A DNA stretch of 57,418 nt, from contig DF236959.1 in the NCBI GenBank assembly GCA_000708835.1, positions 295,728 to 353,145 of the forward strand. The letters are read 5' to 3'. This DNA comes from Klebsormidium nitens. Its lineage: Eukaryota; Streptophyta; Klebsormidiophyceae; Klebsormidiales; Klebsormidiaceae. Below are positions 11,957-22,856 of this stretch, one piece after another (within the stretch, counting starts at the first letter, position 1; every line of letters starts with the position of its first letter). The translations under genes were made by a program, and so were the position numbers. A model generated the notes under the pieces. The model saw only the letters and a list, made by a program, of their open reading frames with translations, was not told the DNA's origin and did no database searches.

Positions 11957-14900
11957 CTACACTAGACGGGTTTCATTAACATAAAACATACCTTCGTTGT
12001 TTGGATCCGGGAGGATGTGCTCAAGCCGTTTTATTGTTTGAAGGCCTATGACGTCATACCGAACCTGCTCAACACCCCCGGGGCCGTTAACCATCTCCCA
12101 TTTTAGACGGATGCTCCTGGTCCCGTCTTGTGGGCCCGTTTTCTGATACCACTTCACGAAAGCATAGGCGCGCTTCTGTCCCCGGTGATCGACACAGGAA
12201 AACAACAAACGAAGTTGCGCATACCAGTCAGTCCGTTCCAGTCGCCCTCGCCGTTCCGACCCGACACCATCCACAATCACATTGCTGAAAACGGGCCGCT
12301 GGTTCTGCCCGAAGCATGGGTTCGCCCGAGCCAACTCCGTCTTCAAACTGCCGTCAGGCTGCCGCGCTCTTGCAATCGCAAGCGTCTTGTGTCGGATAAC
12401 CTGCACAAAATGAGGCAGACCCGTTCGACTTCGCATCTTCGCAGTTTGACACTCGTCAGCAATGACTCTACTATATCTTGACAGTTTTGCCGAGGGCTTT
12501 GGCGAATGCAGAAGCGAAAGCAAGCAGCCTCTTGGCAACGTTCACCTTATGCTTAAGCAAAATTCATCAAGGGAAGCTTCCGATTTAGAATTTCAAGCAT
12601 TGCTGATTAAAGGATCCAATCAACGCATCCCGGAGCATCCTGGTGACTTTCTTGGGGCTTTCTTTCAATTGGACGTTTGCGCGATTCAGATCCAGATTTC
12701 TACGGAAACGTTGCGAGCAGCCATAAGGTCAGAAGAGGCCGCATCAATCCTCGGTCCATACTTCTTCTCACCTTGGCGTCTTGAACGGTGGGAAGATTCG
12801 CGAGCAAAGCTCGCGTGCCTCTGGGATTCCCTCCGAGGTGCGCGCGAAGGACGCGCTCGAGATGGACCAGCTCGGGCTGCGCGAGAAGGGCGGGATCTCG
12901 ATTGCCGTCCCGCAGGGACTGCCTGGAGAGACGGAAGAGACGGAGAGGGCCACCTTTCACGCTCAGCAGGTTGGTCTTCTGGTCTCTAGCCTGCAAGCAA
13001 AAGCGAAACAACTTTCAATAAGGTTCTCTGTAACGATGCTAAGCAGCCACAAACAGTTAGCTTGTTGTCCGGGGCAGGTAGATACGATAGAAGGTTCACG
13101 CAAGGACGACGCCGAGGAGGACAGTGCGTGGATTGCAACAAGCAGAGCCTTTCTTGAGAGAGTACTCGAGCCATCGGAGCGTGTCAGGACAGTCGGTTCA
13201 TGATTATGCAATTGAAGGCCCCCTGACTGAGCGCTTCCTGCAAACGCTGAGGCACAAACGCTGACCGGCAGAGAGCTTTGACCGGTATCAGTCGGTTTAA
13301 GCGATCCGAAAACCCCCTTCGAAACACAACGAGAACGAAACCAAAAGAAAGAGAAGTAAACGGACAAACGACAGATGAATCTAAGAAGAGGGCGGCACTT
13401 GCAAACTTAACGTGATGCAAAGCGCCAAGGATGCAAAGCGCCCAGATGCAAATGAATTACACCTCACCCGCTTGCGGAGAGCTGTCTCCTTCCGAGTCGG
13501 AACGAAGTAGTCCTTGCCCGCTTTGCGCAGGGCGAGACGGTCGGTCACATGCTTGACCATTTGCAGCTGCATATGGTTTTTGTTGGAAGCTCTGAAGGGG
13601 TTCTTTGCCGTCCTCTTGTGACTCGACTCGTAATTATCGGCAGAGTACTCCCCGGGAAGACCTTTGAGACTGACCGACTCGGTAGAATGCGCGTTGGTGT
13701 GTACCTTGGAGGTACCCCAACCCGAAGCCTGGTAAGGCAAAATCCTCTTCATCTTAGCGAGGACCTTATCCCAATCAGCGTCTACCTTCGCCAAGGACGC
13801 ATCGGTGTGACCTCGGCTTTTGTGCCGGACAGCAAAGTCAAGGTACACATCAGCGAAATCGCGAAAGAGGGGTGTTATCTCGTCACGACCGTTGGGCAGT
13901 GTAAAAACTCCCACGACGGCATAGACGGCTACCTGCAAGAAAAACGGACAATAATTTGTCTCCTCAGTTTGAGCGGGTGAAAAGCTCTGTGAGTCGGCGA
14001 CCAATCAAACAGGGACCGCCTGCCCTATGTTTCTGCTTTTCACAAAAGCATGCGTCCAGGTGTGCTTTGCAGGCTTTTACTTTGTTTAAGGCGCGCTTGC
14101 AACCAGATAGCCAGCTGTCCTTTATAGGTAACAGCAATTTGACTCTGAGGTAACAGCAGCCCGAACTGGAGTCTGGCCAAAGAGAATCAAGGATGTTGCC
14201 TGCACAGAAGTGAGGGGTGCAAGTTGAAGGATAAGTGCGGCAGCAAAATCGAACAAAGGTACCAGAAACAGCAAGTGAAAAGGGAAAGATAAGTCTAACA
14301 AAAGTACACAAGAAGAATCGGCCGCAGCGGCACGTGCAATCAGATGTGCGAAGCAGGAGTTGTCGAAACCCACCGACAAACTGTGCCGATGCTCGAAGGC
14401 GGTTACGAAAGACGAACCGCCCAGGAAGTCGATGTTGGGCAAACGGAGACCAGGGTGCGAGTTCCGGAAGGAGAGAAAGCGCTTGTTCGCTAAAGCCACG
14501 CGCTTATTGCCCTCCTTGGCTCCGAACTTGTCCTTAGCGTACTCGCCCACGAGCTCGAACAACATGGGTATTACCCCGTGGTCCAGCTGCAAATACAAAA
14601 GCACCGTGCTCTTCGCCCTCTCTTGAACGTTTTTAGGAACCAATTGTGCGACTCAAACACGGATCGATAGCAGAACACGCTTCTTACAGGACGAGTTCTT
14701 GAAGCTCCAACCGAGTTCAACATTTGCCTCACCTCGTAGTGCTTTCGAAACAGATGGATGGGCCCAGCGTATGACTAAGGAAGCCAGAAAAGCTAAAACC
14801 GGAATCAGATGCCGCAGTGCTTACGGTGCGTACCTGGTGCATGATCTCTGGTAGTATGGATCGATAAACGTTCCCGGATTTTGTGTTCCCCCCCTTCCAG

Positions 14901-17540
14901 TCCCATAAAGCATTCTGCAGAATCACGTTATAAGGTAAATAGCATGGATGCATGATCAGATTCGCTGAAGCTTCGATGGCTTTCTAGGACCGGAAAGCTT
15001 TCCCAACTGGAACCTGGCATCTAGTTCGGAAGACACTTCGCACGACCAGGGACTGCCAACTTATCTTTCTCAAGGAGATCGCATAAAAGCAGTCATGTGT
15101 GTAGAGAAAGGAGGCGCATCTCACCTCAACCGGGTTCACTGACCAGCCTTTGACCAATGACTCAATCACCGCATTACAGCCTCCCTGTGCATGGAGCTTC
15201 ACAACCTGATCGTAGATCTGCTTCATCCTCTTTTCTGTCCGAAGTTCGGCGCGTCTGCCTGCAGCTAGATCATCAAGGTCGCAGGCCAGCACGAGACACG
15301 TGTGACAAGGGCAGTTAGTCTTGTTGCCACTCTTTGTACCTGCAGCAACACAGCCTTCTTGCCAGTCAGTTACGACGGCGTATATCATAGGCCAAACTGT
15401 TGTCTTGACTCCGTCTGCATCCTCAACCTCCATGCCCCTGCACAAAAATAAGTTCAGTCAGAAGATGCTCTTGATCTGGTGGTAGTCCCTCGTTACCCAT
15501 TGAAACGACAGGAAGAGAACAGAATGTTTGCAAGAGTCTAGGTGCAAGTCAACTCTTCCCTACTCCCGCCTGCCAGTGCTCATGACGTGAAAGCATTGGC
15601 TTAGACAATCTGACTCAGTGATTCTCAATCCAAGACATGGATCTAAGACAGCAAACCTTACGTCAAAGTGTAAAGTTTCAAGCGCTCCAAAATTCTCCGA
15701 TAGGAGTCGTGCCATATCTGGAGCTGCCGTAAGCGGAGCGCCTCTGAGCCTTCCGAGAGACCCGACTCTGGGCGTGGTGCCACATATGGAATGTAACCCA
15801 CAAGAACCCAACCAGAGAGCTTCCCCCTGAGCTCCTTGGGAATGTTGGCAAGGCTCAAGATCACTGGGCGCACTTTGAGTCGCCCACTCAAACTGAGCGG
15901 TGTCCCGTCGCTATACAGTATGAGCGCCAGCACTGTGTCTGACGCTGGGATCAAATTCTGCGATGGCAAGCACAGAATATGTTGACTTCCTCGCGTCTGG
16001 CGAAACATCTTTGTCTTGTACTAGTCCTGACTCCTAACACTGCTTTTGTGAATCAAGGAAATACGCGACTCAAGAAAACACAGAGTGTGACAGCGCTACT
16101 GCACGGACTCTGGCTGTGAACTGCTGTGAGAATCTAGATCTCGGAGGAAGTGCGGAAGTGATTATATCTTGAAACACACCCACATAAACCCAGAATTAAG
16201 GGCTGGAGCGCTCACCTGCATGTCATGCCACCAGACGCCGGTGTGCGCCTCTTTATACCGGCGCTCCCCATTCTTGATCCGCAGAATCTTGGGCTTCAAG
16301 ATCAATTTTCCAGCGTGCGCCGGATCCTTCCACAAACTCAGAACAGCAGTATACGCATCGCAGTAGTCGAGGAAGAGGTCTTGTCCATCCCCGGGGCCCG
16401 CTAGGTTGGCTCTAGACCAACCTTCCTGCATACCACATTGCAACCATTAGATCAGTCACAGCTTTGCGAGCTGACACTAGCAGCTTCCAACACCCCACGG
16501 GTCAGGACAATGATGACTGGGAGATGAGTACGCAGAGTGCGCAGACAATGAGACGTACCCAGCTGAGCAAAGAAACAAACTGAATCAGTAAACTCTGTTT
16601 GCATTCCTAGCTGATTGTGTAACTCGCTGAAAAAGTGATGTGGTTGCACCAGCCAAAGATTAAGGTGAAGGGCATGGCAGTACAGGTAGAACCGACAGGA
16701 AGTCAGCCAGGGGGGCAAGAGAAGTCCTCTGAACATTGAGGCTTTTGCTGTGAGACAGTAATCACAAAATGTAGCTCAATTTTTACTCTGCCATCAAAGG
16801 CGTTCCCTTGTCTTGCCAGGCCTACAAGCTGCCAAAACAGAGTCAGGCTCACAAGAGATAGTATCACGTCGGGGCCTCACCGGTCTTGGGAGCGTGTCAA
16901 TATGCTTCTGCACATCTTTGTCATTCTTCAATCCAGGAATCTCAGCAAAGCTGAGCAGCCAGTTCTGGTCCTTCCGAGAGAGCCCTCTGCCCCCATTGCA
17001 GTTTTTTATGAATGCTACAACCTCTTGCCTTTTCTCTTCCGCTGGATCTTCAGAAGCAAAGGTGCTGGACCCGTCACAAGGAGGAATCTGTTCGAACCGC
17101 GCCCCAACTTGCTGACCTAAGGCAGATGTCCTTGGTTCCGGAGATATGAGGTGGTGGTATGAAGTGTCTGCTTCTTCGGAGTTACCTGTCCCAGCTGCAT
17201 CTTGAGTTACAATATGAGGAGGAGTTAGAGGATCTGGGATGGGCGACAAGGGGTGGGAGGAAGAATCGAAGGCGTTGAACTGCCGGAGCGGCGATGATGG
17301 TGGAACTTGTGTCGACGTACTAGTTGCAGTGATAGATGCACTAGATCTCACAGGAATGCAGCCCCCCTCCTTTCGCTGGTGGTTGGTTAGCTGCTGATAG
17401 GAAACAAACTTGCTCTGACACTTACGGCACACAATCCTGCCACCAAGGGGACTGCCACGCCCGTTAGCGGGGGACCGTGCAACAGCTCGTCTTCTGGGAG
17501 AGAGGTGTGGAAAGAGGTTATCAATAAAATGGTTGACCAT
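11957..17540 (-). CDS. CACTA/Plavaka-type transposase
   Basis: Eight exons: 17540-16881, 16425-16216, 15957-15662, 15437-15125, 14983-14834, 14586-14374, 13932-13468 and 12400-11957. All phases close, giving 916 residues and a TAG stop. The N-terminus has a C-x2-C-x12-H-x6-C zinc finger (IVCRKCQSKF). Then come a Ser/Pro-rich linker and the transposase core: an LILYSDGTPL segment with a candidate catalytic Asp, PVILSLANIPKELRG, a cysteine pair in NCPCHTC, a PGLRLP segment, and ESSHKRTAKNPFRASN (the E-x-x-H...K-x-x-x-R-A-S-N pattern). The last exon is the shared C-terminal region (QLRLLFSC, AFVKWY, YVNE). This order is what I know from Plavaka-type transposases, best known in fungi. The reading frame is intact. 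Another small exon could lie at 16880-16426, but none is required by phase. Confidence 0.82.
12775..12960. other. GC-rich island inside transposase intron 7
   Basis: Within the 1.07-kb intron between the last two transposase exons, about 180 bases are much richer in GC than their surroundings and open in several frames. The plus-strand frame has the most protein-like composition (for example GIPSEVRAKDALEMDQLGLR) and is followed by a GT after CAGCAG. It resembles a stray exon from another gene. No family was recognised. Confidence 0.35.
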
Positions 17541-18044
17541 GTTCAAGCTGAACAAAGCTAATATCACAAGCAGTCCAGCTCCCAGCTAGCTGCGCAGCTC
17601 TGGAGGCTGGCCTTTCTTTCAAGCTAGTACTTCTAAGCTAGGAGTCCTCCAGTGATGAACCTTGCCAAAGTTCTGCCACTTGCGCAATGCTGACCGTCGC
17701 ACGGCCCCGCGTTGCTACTTTCCCACAGTTTCCCTCAAGGCTACAGCATTGCTATTAGAGAAGAGTTGTCTCGTTCCTTCTAGAAGCAATGAGGCTAATT
17801 TGCAAGCTGAGTCCCAGGGACAGCAGTATGGTCACAGGAGCTTGTTGTGACTCCGAAGAATCTCGAGATATCAGCTGTGCTGGTGCAGTCCCGCCACGCT
17901 GTCAGAATTAAGTACGTCGATTAGCTGATACAGATATTTTCAAGTTCAGTTCAACGGGCTTCCCAACCGTTGATAAACTTTCACGGTCGAATCAAGAGTC
18001 AAAGTGCTGGTCGATATACAATCCGCGTTGAATCGACACTGGAC

Positions 18045-18119
18045 CCGCCGTTGAAATTATTTCTTGTTGATTTGTTGATGATTCGACAAGTAATCGACAA
18101 GATCCCAAAACGCTGATGG
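18045..18119 (-). repeat. Right terminal inverted repeat of the transposon
   Basis: Inverted partner of 1912-1986. The outermost 12 bases are identical and the rest is imperfect. It is followed by CCG at 18120-18122, which matches the CCG before the left end. The stretch from the transposase ATG (17540) to here has no other gene but contains further TCAAC/GTTGA words around 17950-18100. Confidence 0.65.
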
Positions 18120-18122
18120 CCG

Positions 18123-18549
18123 CTTCTGCCTCAGACTCTGAGTCAAACAGGACATGAGCCAGCTGCCACTTGCAAATAATGCTGCGCCAGTGCTGGACAG
18201 TGGGGTTGCTGTACCTGGCTACACAGCTGTCGGTACATGGTCACTGGTCATATCAACGACGAACGTGTGAATCCGTTTCAGAACAGCTTTCCACCCGGTA
18301 GGAAACTTAGGTGGCGGTCGATCGTGCGGCATGCTGAAGCCGGACATGCGGGCCACAGCCTCGGGCCTGATCACTGATTGGCCTTAGGCACAAAGCTACA
18401 TCGACGGCTAATACGTTCTGACCTTATAGGCACTAACTTCCGGGCTGAGTCCAATCATTTGTGCTTGGGCGTGCATAATGGTGCCAGTGCCCAGCGCCCG
18501 GCACAGCCCCTACCCCGCGCACCTCAACCGGGGCTCAACCCTGCCTCCA
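18123..18549. other. Right flank of the transposon, upstream of a barrel-gene remnant
   Basis: No gene is supported. If the neighbouring allene-oxide-cyclase/dirigent-like gene had a first exon encoding a signal peptide, it should lie here or to the left of the insertion; I could not find it. Confidence 0.4.
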
Positions 18550-19335
18550 ACGATACCAAGATTGGCGACTTCTTGGCATATACTCCAACAAGCTCTTCAA
18601 CATTGATGGCATCACCGACCTTGGCCCGGGAAAGCGGGAGTACATCGGGCTGTCCACTGGAGTTTGCACGGTGATGCAGGAACCGAGCGAGGCGGACGCA
18701 AACGCGGTGTACCAGTGCTATACGTCGCTGCAGTTCCAGTCGGGGAAGTACGCGCCGAGCGCGATCTTCCTAGCGAGCGAGTTCCAGAAAGGTCTTGCTC
18801 GTATCTCTTCCGTTTGAAAAGTCGGTTTGCCAATCAATGACACTATGAAGTGAACAGTTAGTCGTTTTGCACTTGGTTAAACGCTGCGTATCAGACCGTT
18901 GTTGAATCTGACCCCGGGACGGACCAATTCTTTTCTTGGCGCGGCATCAGTTTGGGCATGAGCTGAGATACGATTCCGGCCTTTCTGCCCTGACAATGAT
19001 ACTCAGCTCGCTAAGTGCTTCGCACACTGGACCTGATTCAGAATCTATACGCATCGCAACATAGGCAATAGGCCTTTTGCATCTTTTCCTGCTTTGCACG
19101 GCGAATAAGCTCACCACACAAATCGATCTTCCACTGACTCTTCATTAACGTCAATGGCTGCAGTCGTCTTCAGTGACAGCGAAGTCCCCCCGAAGTCCCT
19201 GCATACACAATCATTGGGGGCAGCGGATACTTCAAACGGATCACAGGCACTGCGGAGCAAGAAGACGAGACGCCCTTTTCTCCAGTGTCCGAAAACGGAG
19301 AGTACTACATCAACCTTGAATACTACCTTCCGTAG
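18550..19335 (+). pseudogene. Allene-oxide-cyclase/dirigent-like barrel protein, frame-broken
   Basis: Two exon-like blocks. Block 1 (about 18550-18791) reads TKIGDFLAYTP, then shifts one base near 18590 into NKLFNIDGITDLGPGKREY, followed by GLSTGVCTVM and CYTSLQFQSGKYAPS. Block 2 (about 19196-19335) reads VPAYTIIGGSGYFKRITG and ends EYYLP with TAG. This is the usual barrel order: GDxLxxTNxL, G-x-G-x-C, a strand pair, then a T-I-I-G-G-x-G-x-F hairpin. The one-base break in block 1 and the weak splice donor (GTCTTG) argue for a decayed copy. The N-terminus is missing. These proteins either cyclise oxylipin precursors (AOC) or guide phenoxy-radical coupling (dirigent); the fold alone does not decide. 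Confidence 0.6.
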
Positions 19336-21375
19336 AGCGTGCGAGTCCTTTCAATGGTCCCGCGCTATTTCTTATTGGCGGTAGTTCGTTCCAGCACCCT
19401 GCACTGCTACTGAGGTACAGTCGCATAGTTTTAGGGACTAGCGGGACCAGGATTGGGTTAAAAGAAACAGCTCTTTGTACGGCTTCATGTAGTTTGTCGA
19501 TTGTGGTTGATAGCATGCGGATCAGGTCACTGCATAATCTTGCTACCTGCGATAAGAGGGGCAGTAACTGCTGCAACCCTGTTCTGCTCTTTGTATGCAC
19601 TCTCCTGCGTTCCTGAGATTTTGCGAACCATCTCTATGGGGACTTCATTACTTTGATTACAGTGTTGACAACACAGCTTCGTGACTAAAGTTTATTGATA
19701 GGAGCAGACTACTTCAGTAGAAACCTATTTAGCAATTGCACTAAATGTCGAGTGGGCGGCAAGGGGAGCTAAAAAGCACGACTGAGCTCGTTCGAATTCC
19801 TGCCGCACTTCCGATTCTCTGCTTGGGTACATGTTTTTTTCATTGAAAGGTTCGAAATTGGAAAACATCATGATCTGTCAAAACAATCTCGCCACTTCCC
19901 TCGAACGTATGCGATCCCTTTCCGGATCGATTGATGTGATTTGGATTTGTGTCCAATAATTAAGGCAGCTCAACAAAGGATCAGTGATGCGAAACCACCG
20001 ACAGCTCGAATCTGATTTTTATACGCGATGCCGGTGCTCTTGTTGGCGACGTTGTTGTTCACTTCGCCACTTGTTGCTAAGCGCTGAGGACCTACGATTG
20101 ACACGACTGTTGTCACACAGTTCCTTTCTCTTTTCGGCGCATTGGCGTCCATTACGTCGTGCTGGATAGTTATCGACAGTAGTATGGTTCACTTAAACTT
20201 GGGGGAACCCAGTGAGCTGTCGACCTTAGAAGATCTTTACTTCTCTTCGATCAGCCAAAGCCAGAATGTGGATTCAATTGCTGAACGGTAGATATTCAAA
20301 GCTTGAAGCCAAAGCGAACATTTTGACCTTCACACAAAAATGACCCTGACGAAGGCAATCTAATCCGAACCAACAGCTTTATCCAGATGCAATTCGCGAT
20401 CGAGAGAAGACGCAACGGCATGTTCCGTATACGACGTGACAGTAGCCTGAATGTCTCTGGACCCTCCTGTTGCCAATTAAAGTCCTTAATTGAATGGACT
20501 AAGTGGCAATCTCCGGAGTCGAAATGGACACAGTGGCAACTTCTGCCTCGTTTCTCAAGCAAGGGGGCGCTTGTCTCCTGATAAAGCTTGGGAAGCCCCG
20601 AGCTGTACACAAGCAACACACAAAAATCCCTGAACCAGAAAGAATTTCAAGTTGCGTGCTCGGCAGTGACCCCTAGTGGTCCTGTAGAACCACAGTTAAC
20701 TACCAAACGCGGCCAACCTTACAGCGATACTCTTCCTCCAGCTGTGCAGATCCTAGCTAGACGCTTAGCTGGGAATCGAGCGCCATCATATCATTGGTCT
20801 AACGAATCCATTTCGTACAACGTGAGCGTCTTGCATCTCCTTTTGGCGTGCCTCCGCCCGCCTAGGCTTGTCTTACTGCGCTCTCTTAAGCTGCACAAGT
20901 GCGATGTCGCTTTGAGACTGCAGCAAATGCTCCTTGTTTGCCAGTCAGTCAGAGAAAGACGCCGTTGACAGGGACCTTCTCATACCCGACGCATCAAAAC
21001 TCGTCCAAAACCACCCAGTTATTTGGACCTCGACTCTTGGGCATCCCTTTGAATTCAAGGATCCAGTCGAAAAGAAGCAACTACTTACGGCAAAGGCGCC
21101 CTTCTCATTATCGTACTTGGCTCTCGGTCATCAGATCCTGAAAGTGGTTTGAAGCAGTTCCGTCAGCCCAATTCTTGGAGCACGCGAAGCAGATACCTTC
21201 TTCATGCGGGTTTTATCTGATCTATGGAATGGCAGACATTGAATTGATGATATTTCCGAAGCTGCTCGACCTAGACAAGCTGCCATGCGCTTTGGTCTCA
21301 CTCTTTTGCGGAAAAGGATGTTTGACCCTGCGTGTGCCTGTCGGTCGTGCTTTTCCGCACGAACGGATGTCTAAG
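19336..21375. other. No supported gene
   Basis: About 2 kb with short open frames in all directions and no recognisable motif or splice-joined frame. It separates the two barrel-gene remnants and should hold the missing 5' part of the second one, but I could not identify it. Confidence 0.4.
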
Positions 21376-21541
21376 CCTGCTTCTTTTATCGTCGACAGGC
21401 GGCCTCTTTCGTGAACGACTTCGCATCTCTGACCCTGCTTAACTGTGATCATTGGTAAGCGGCTTTTCATCAACGATTTTGCACCTCTGACCCTGCTTCT
21501 TTTATCGTCGGCAGGCGGCCTCTTTCGTGAACGACTTCGCA
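21376..21541 (+). repeat. 116-bp-period direct repeat before a terminal exon
   Basis: 21376-21425 recurs at 21492-21541 with one mismatch (50 bases, period 116). The second copy ends exactly at the splice acceptor CTTCGCAG of the downstream exon. A GACCCTGCTT word also repeats between the copies. Confidence 0.8.
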
Positions 21542-21542
21542 G

Positions 21543-21680
21543 GGCCAGCCGGGAGCAATCATCGGCGGCGCTGGCAAGTACAGACTGATCAGAGGCGAAG
21601 TTAATTACTCAGACACAGTTGTGAGCGCTAGTGGAGATTACAACTACGATGGCCTGATCCTAACCTACATCGTATCTTAA
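21543..21680 (+). pseudogene. Orphan terminal exon of a second allene-oxide-cyclase/dirigent-like gene
   Basis: It opens after the acceptor at 21541-21542 in phase 0 and reads GQPGAIIGGAGKYRLIRGE, then a strand-rich stretch ending LILTYIVS and TAA. The intron position just before the I-I-G-G hairpin matches that of the neighbouring remnant at 19196, so the two are related copies. No upstream exon could be found in the preceding 2 kb. This may be a fragment, or part of a gene with a distant or unrecognised first exon. Confidence 0.5.
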
Positions 21681-22856
21681 GCCAAGCTCAGTCCTTGGCA
21701 CGTGCAGGAGCGAGAGCGCTTATATAAAAGACTGCCGGCAAGACATCTTTTTGTCGTTTAGTCCGATACAAGGCTTCAGACGGCTTCCTGGATCGCAATA
21801 AGCTGTCGTTGAACTCAAATGCAAGAAATGTCTCACACAGCGTGCGACTGCTGCTGTCCCAATTGGCGTGGGGACAAAAAAGGAAAGAGGTGATAACAAC
21901 TTCCATGCTGTTTTGTCACGCTTTAAATATTGACAGAATCATTCGTCACGACGACGTCACTATTTAATTTGTATATTCTGCGTTTTCCATGATGGACCGC
22001 TTGCTTTAGTAATGCATAAAAGGCTCGCACACCGCATAATGATGGCATCCGGCAGCTTGGGCGAGTCGGACGTCCGGCAAAATAACTCTTCAGCGGGCAG
22101 TGGGCATTGCAGAAGAATGCGCGCATGCCCGCGCGCACATACCAGATCACTCAAAGGTACACAGGTTGTTCGATCGCAAGAATCCGAGCATGGAAGGCGT
22201 ATTGAATTCCACTCCCGTCTAGCATCTGGGCTGTATGTTTAGCACAACTTCACATTCAGCACGGCTGTTTATAGTAGGCCGCGATTGGACCCACCTTCTC
22301 GGTCTAGTTTTGCTTCATAGCTGTGATCGAAAGCAAGTTCAATGTCTGTAGCCCGGTCGACCGCAAATGGATGCAAAATTCACAATGATTCAACCCATAG
22401 TATGTGTCCAGCTCGAAACTCGAATGAGGCCCGCGTGAGTCCTGTCTAGTTGCTCTCAATGGGTATTTTGATGGATCAGGATCTGAACCGCCAGATGTGA
22501 AGAAGAGCAACGAACAATGAGCGGCTTTCATTCATAATGCAAATTCTCTCGATCCGAAACGTCTGCTGACGTTCTTGAAGAGCTCGGTGGCCTGTTTCGT
22601 TCGTCTATTGAACCTTCTCTGCAAATCTGCGTGGCCCAAAATTTACGATCCTAATGACCTCTTTCAAGAAACACTGAATCCTTATGAGTATACTGACACA
22701 AAATCTCCGGTTGTCGACCTCGTTGCGCTTTGGTTTTAGACTCTGCTTAGGACGCTGTCAGACTGCGACGCGTTGAATTGTGACGATCAATCGTTTGACG
22801 GATCGGTGAAAGCTTGACGGGCCCGTCGCAAAACGAGCTGTTTCACGAGAGCTCTA
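21681..22856. other. Intergenic, no supported gene
   Basis: Convergent intergenic space between the barrel-type exon and the next minus-strand gene. No motif, repeat or coding-like frame stood out. Confidence 0.4.

Larger units (their letters stand above)
1912..18119 (-). mobile_element. Putative 16.2-kb CACTA/Plavaka-type DNA transposon with three genes, one a protein kinase
   Basis: Seen: the two ends begin with the same 12 bases in inverted orientation (CCATCAGCGTTT at 1912 and its complement ending at 18119). The similarity continues imperfectly for about 75 bases. A CCG triplet lies immediately outside each end (1909-1911 and 18120-18122), as expected for the 2-3 bp target duplication of CACTA-type elements, although three bases can match by chance. 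Inside are a transposase with a zinc-finger N-terminus (17540-11957, minus), an acidic/coiled-coil protein (6663-2422, minus) and a kinase gene (7648-10369, plus). Inferred: CACTA-like elements often encode a transposase plus a second DNA-binding protein, so the kinase would be cargo. Alternatively the two ends belong to different elements and the kinase is a host gene between them. Confidence 0.65.

Noticed and set aside
16452-16736. Possible extra transposase exon
   Set aside because: It is open on the minus strand, but the flanking exons already join in phase 0 and its composition is not clearly protein-like.
1909-18122. CCG target-site duplication taken alone as proof of insertion
   Set aside because: Three bases match by chance often. 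It is used only as support together with the terminal inverted repeats.
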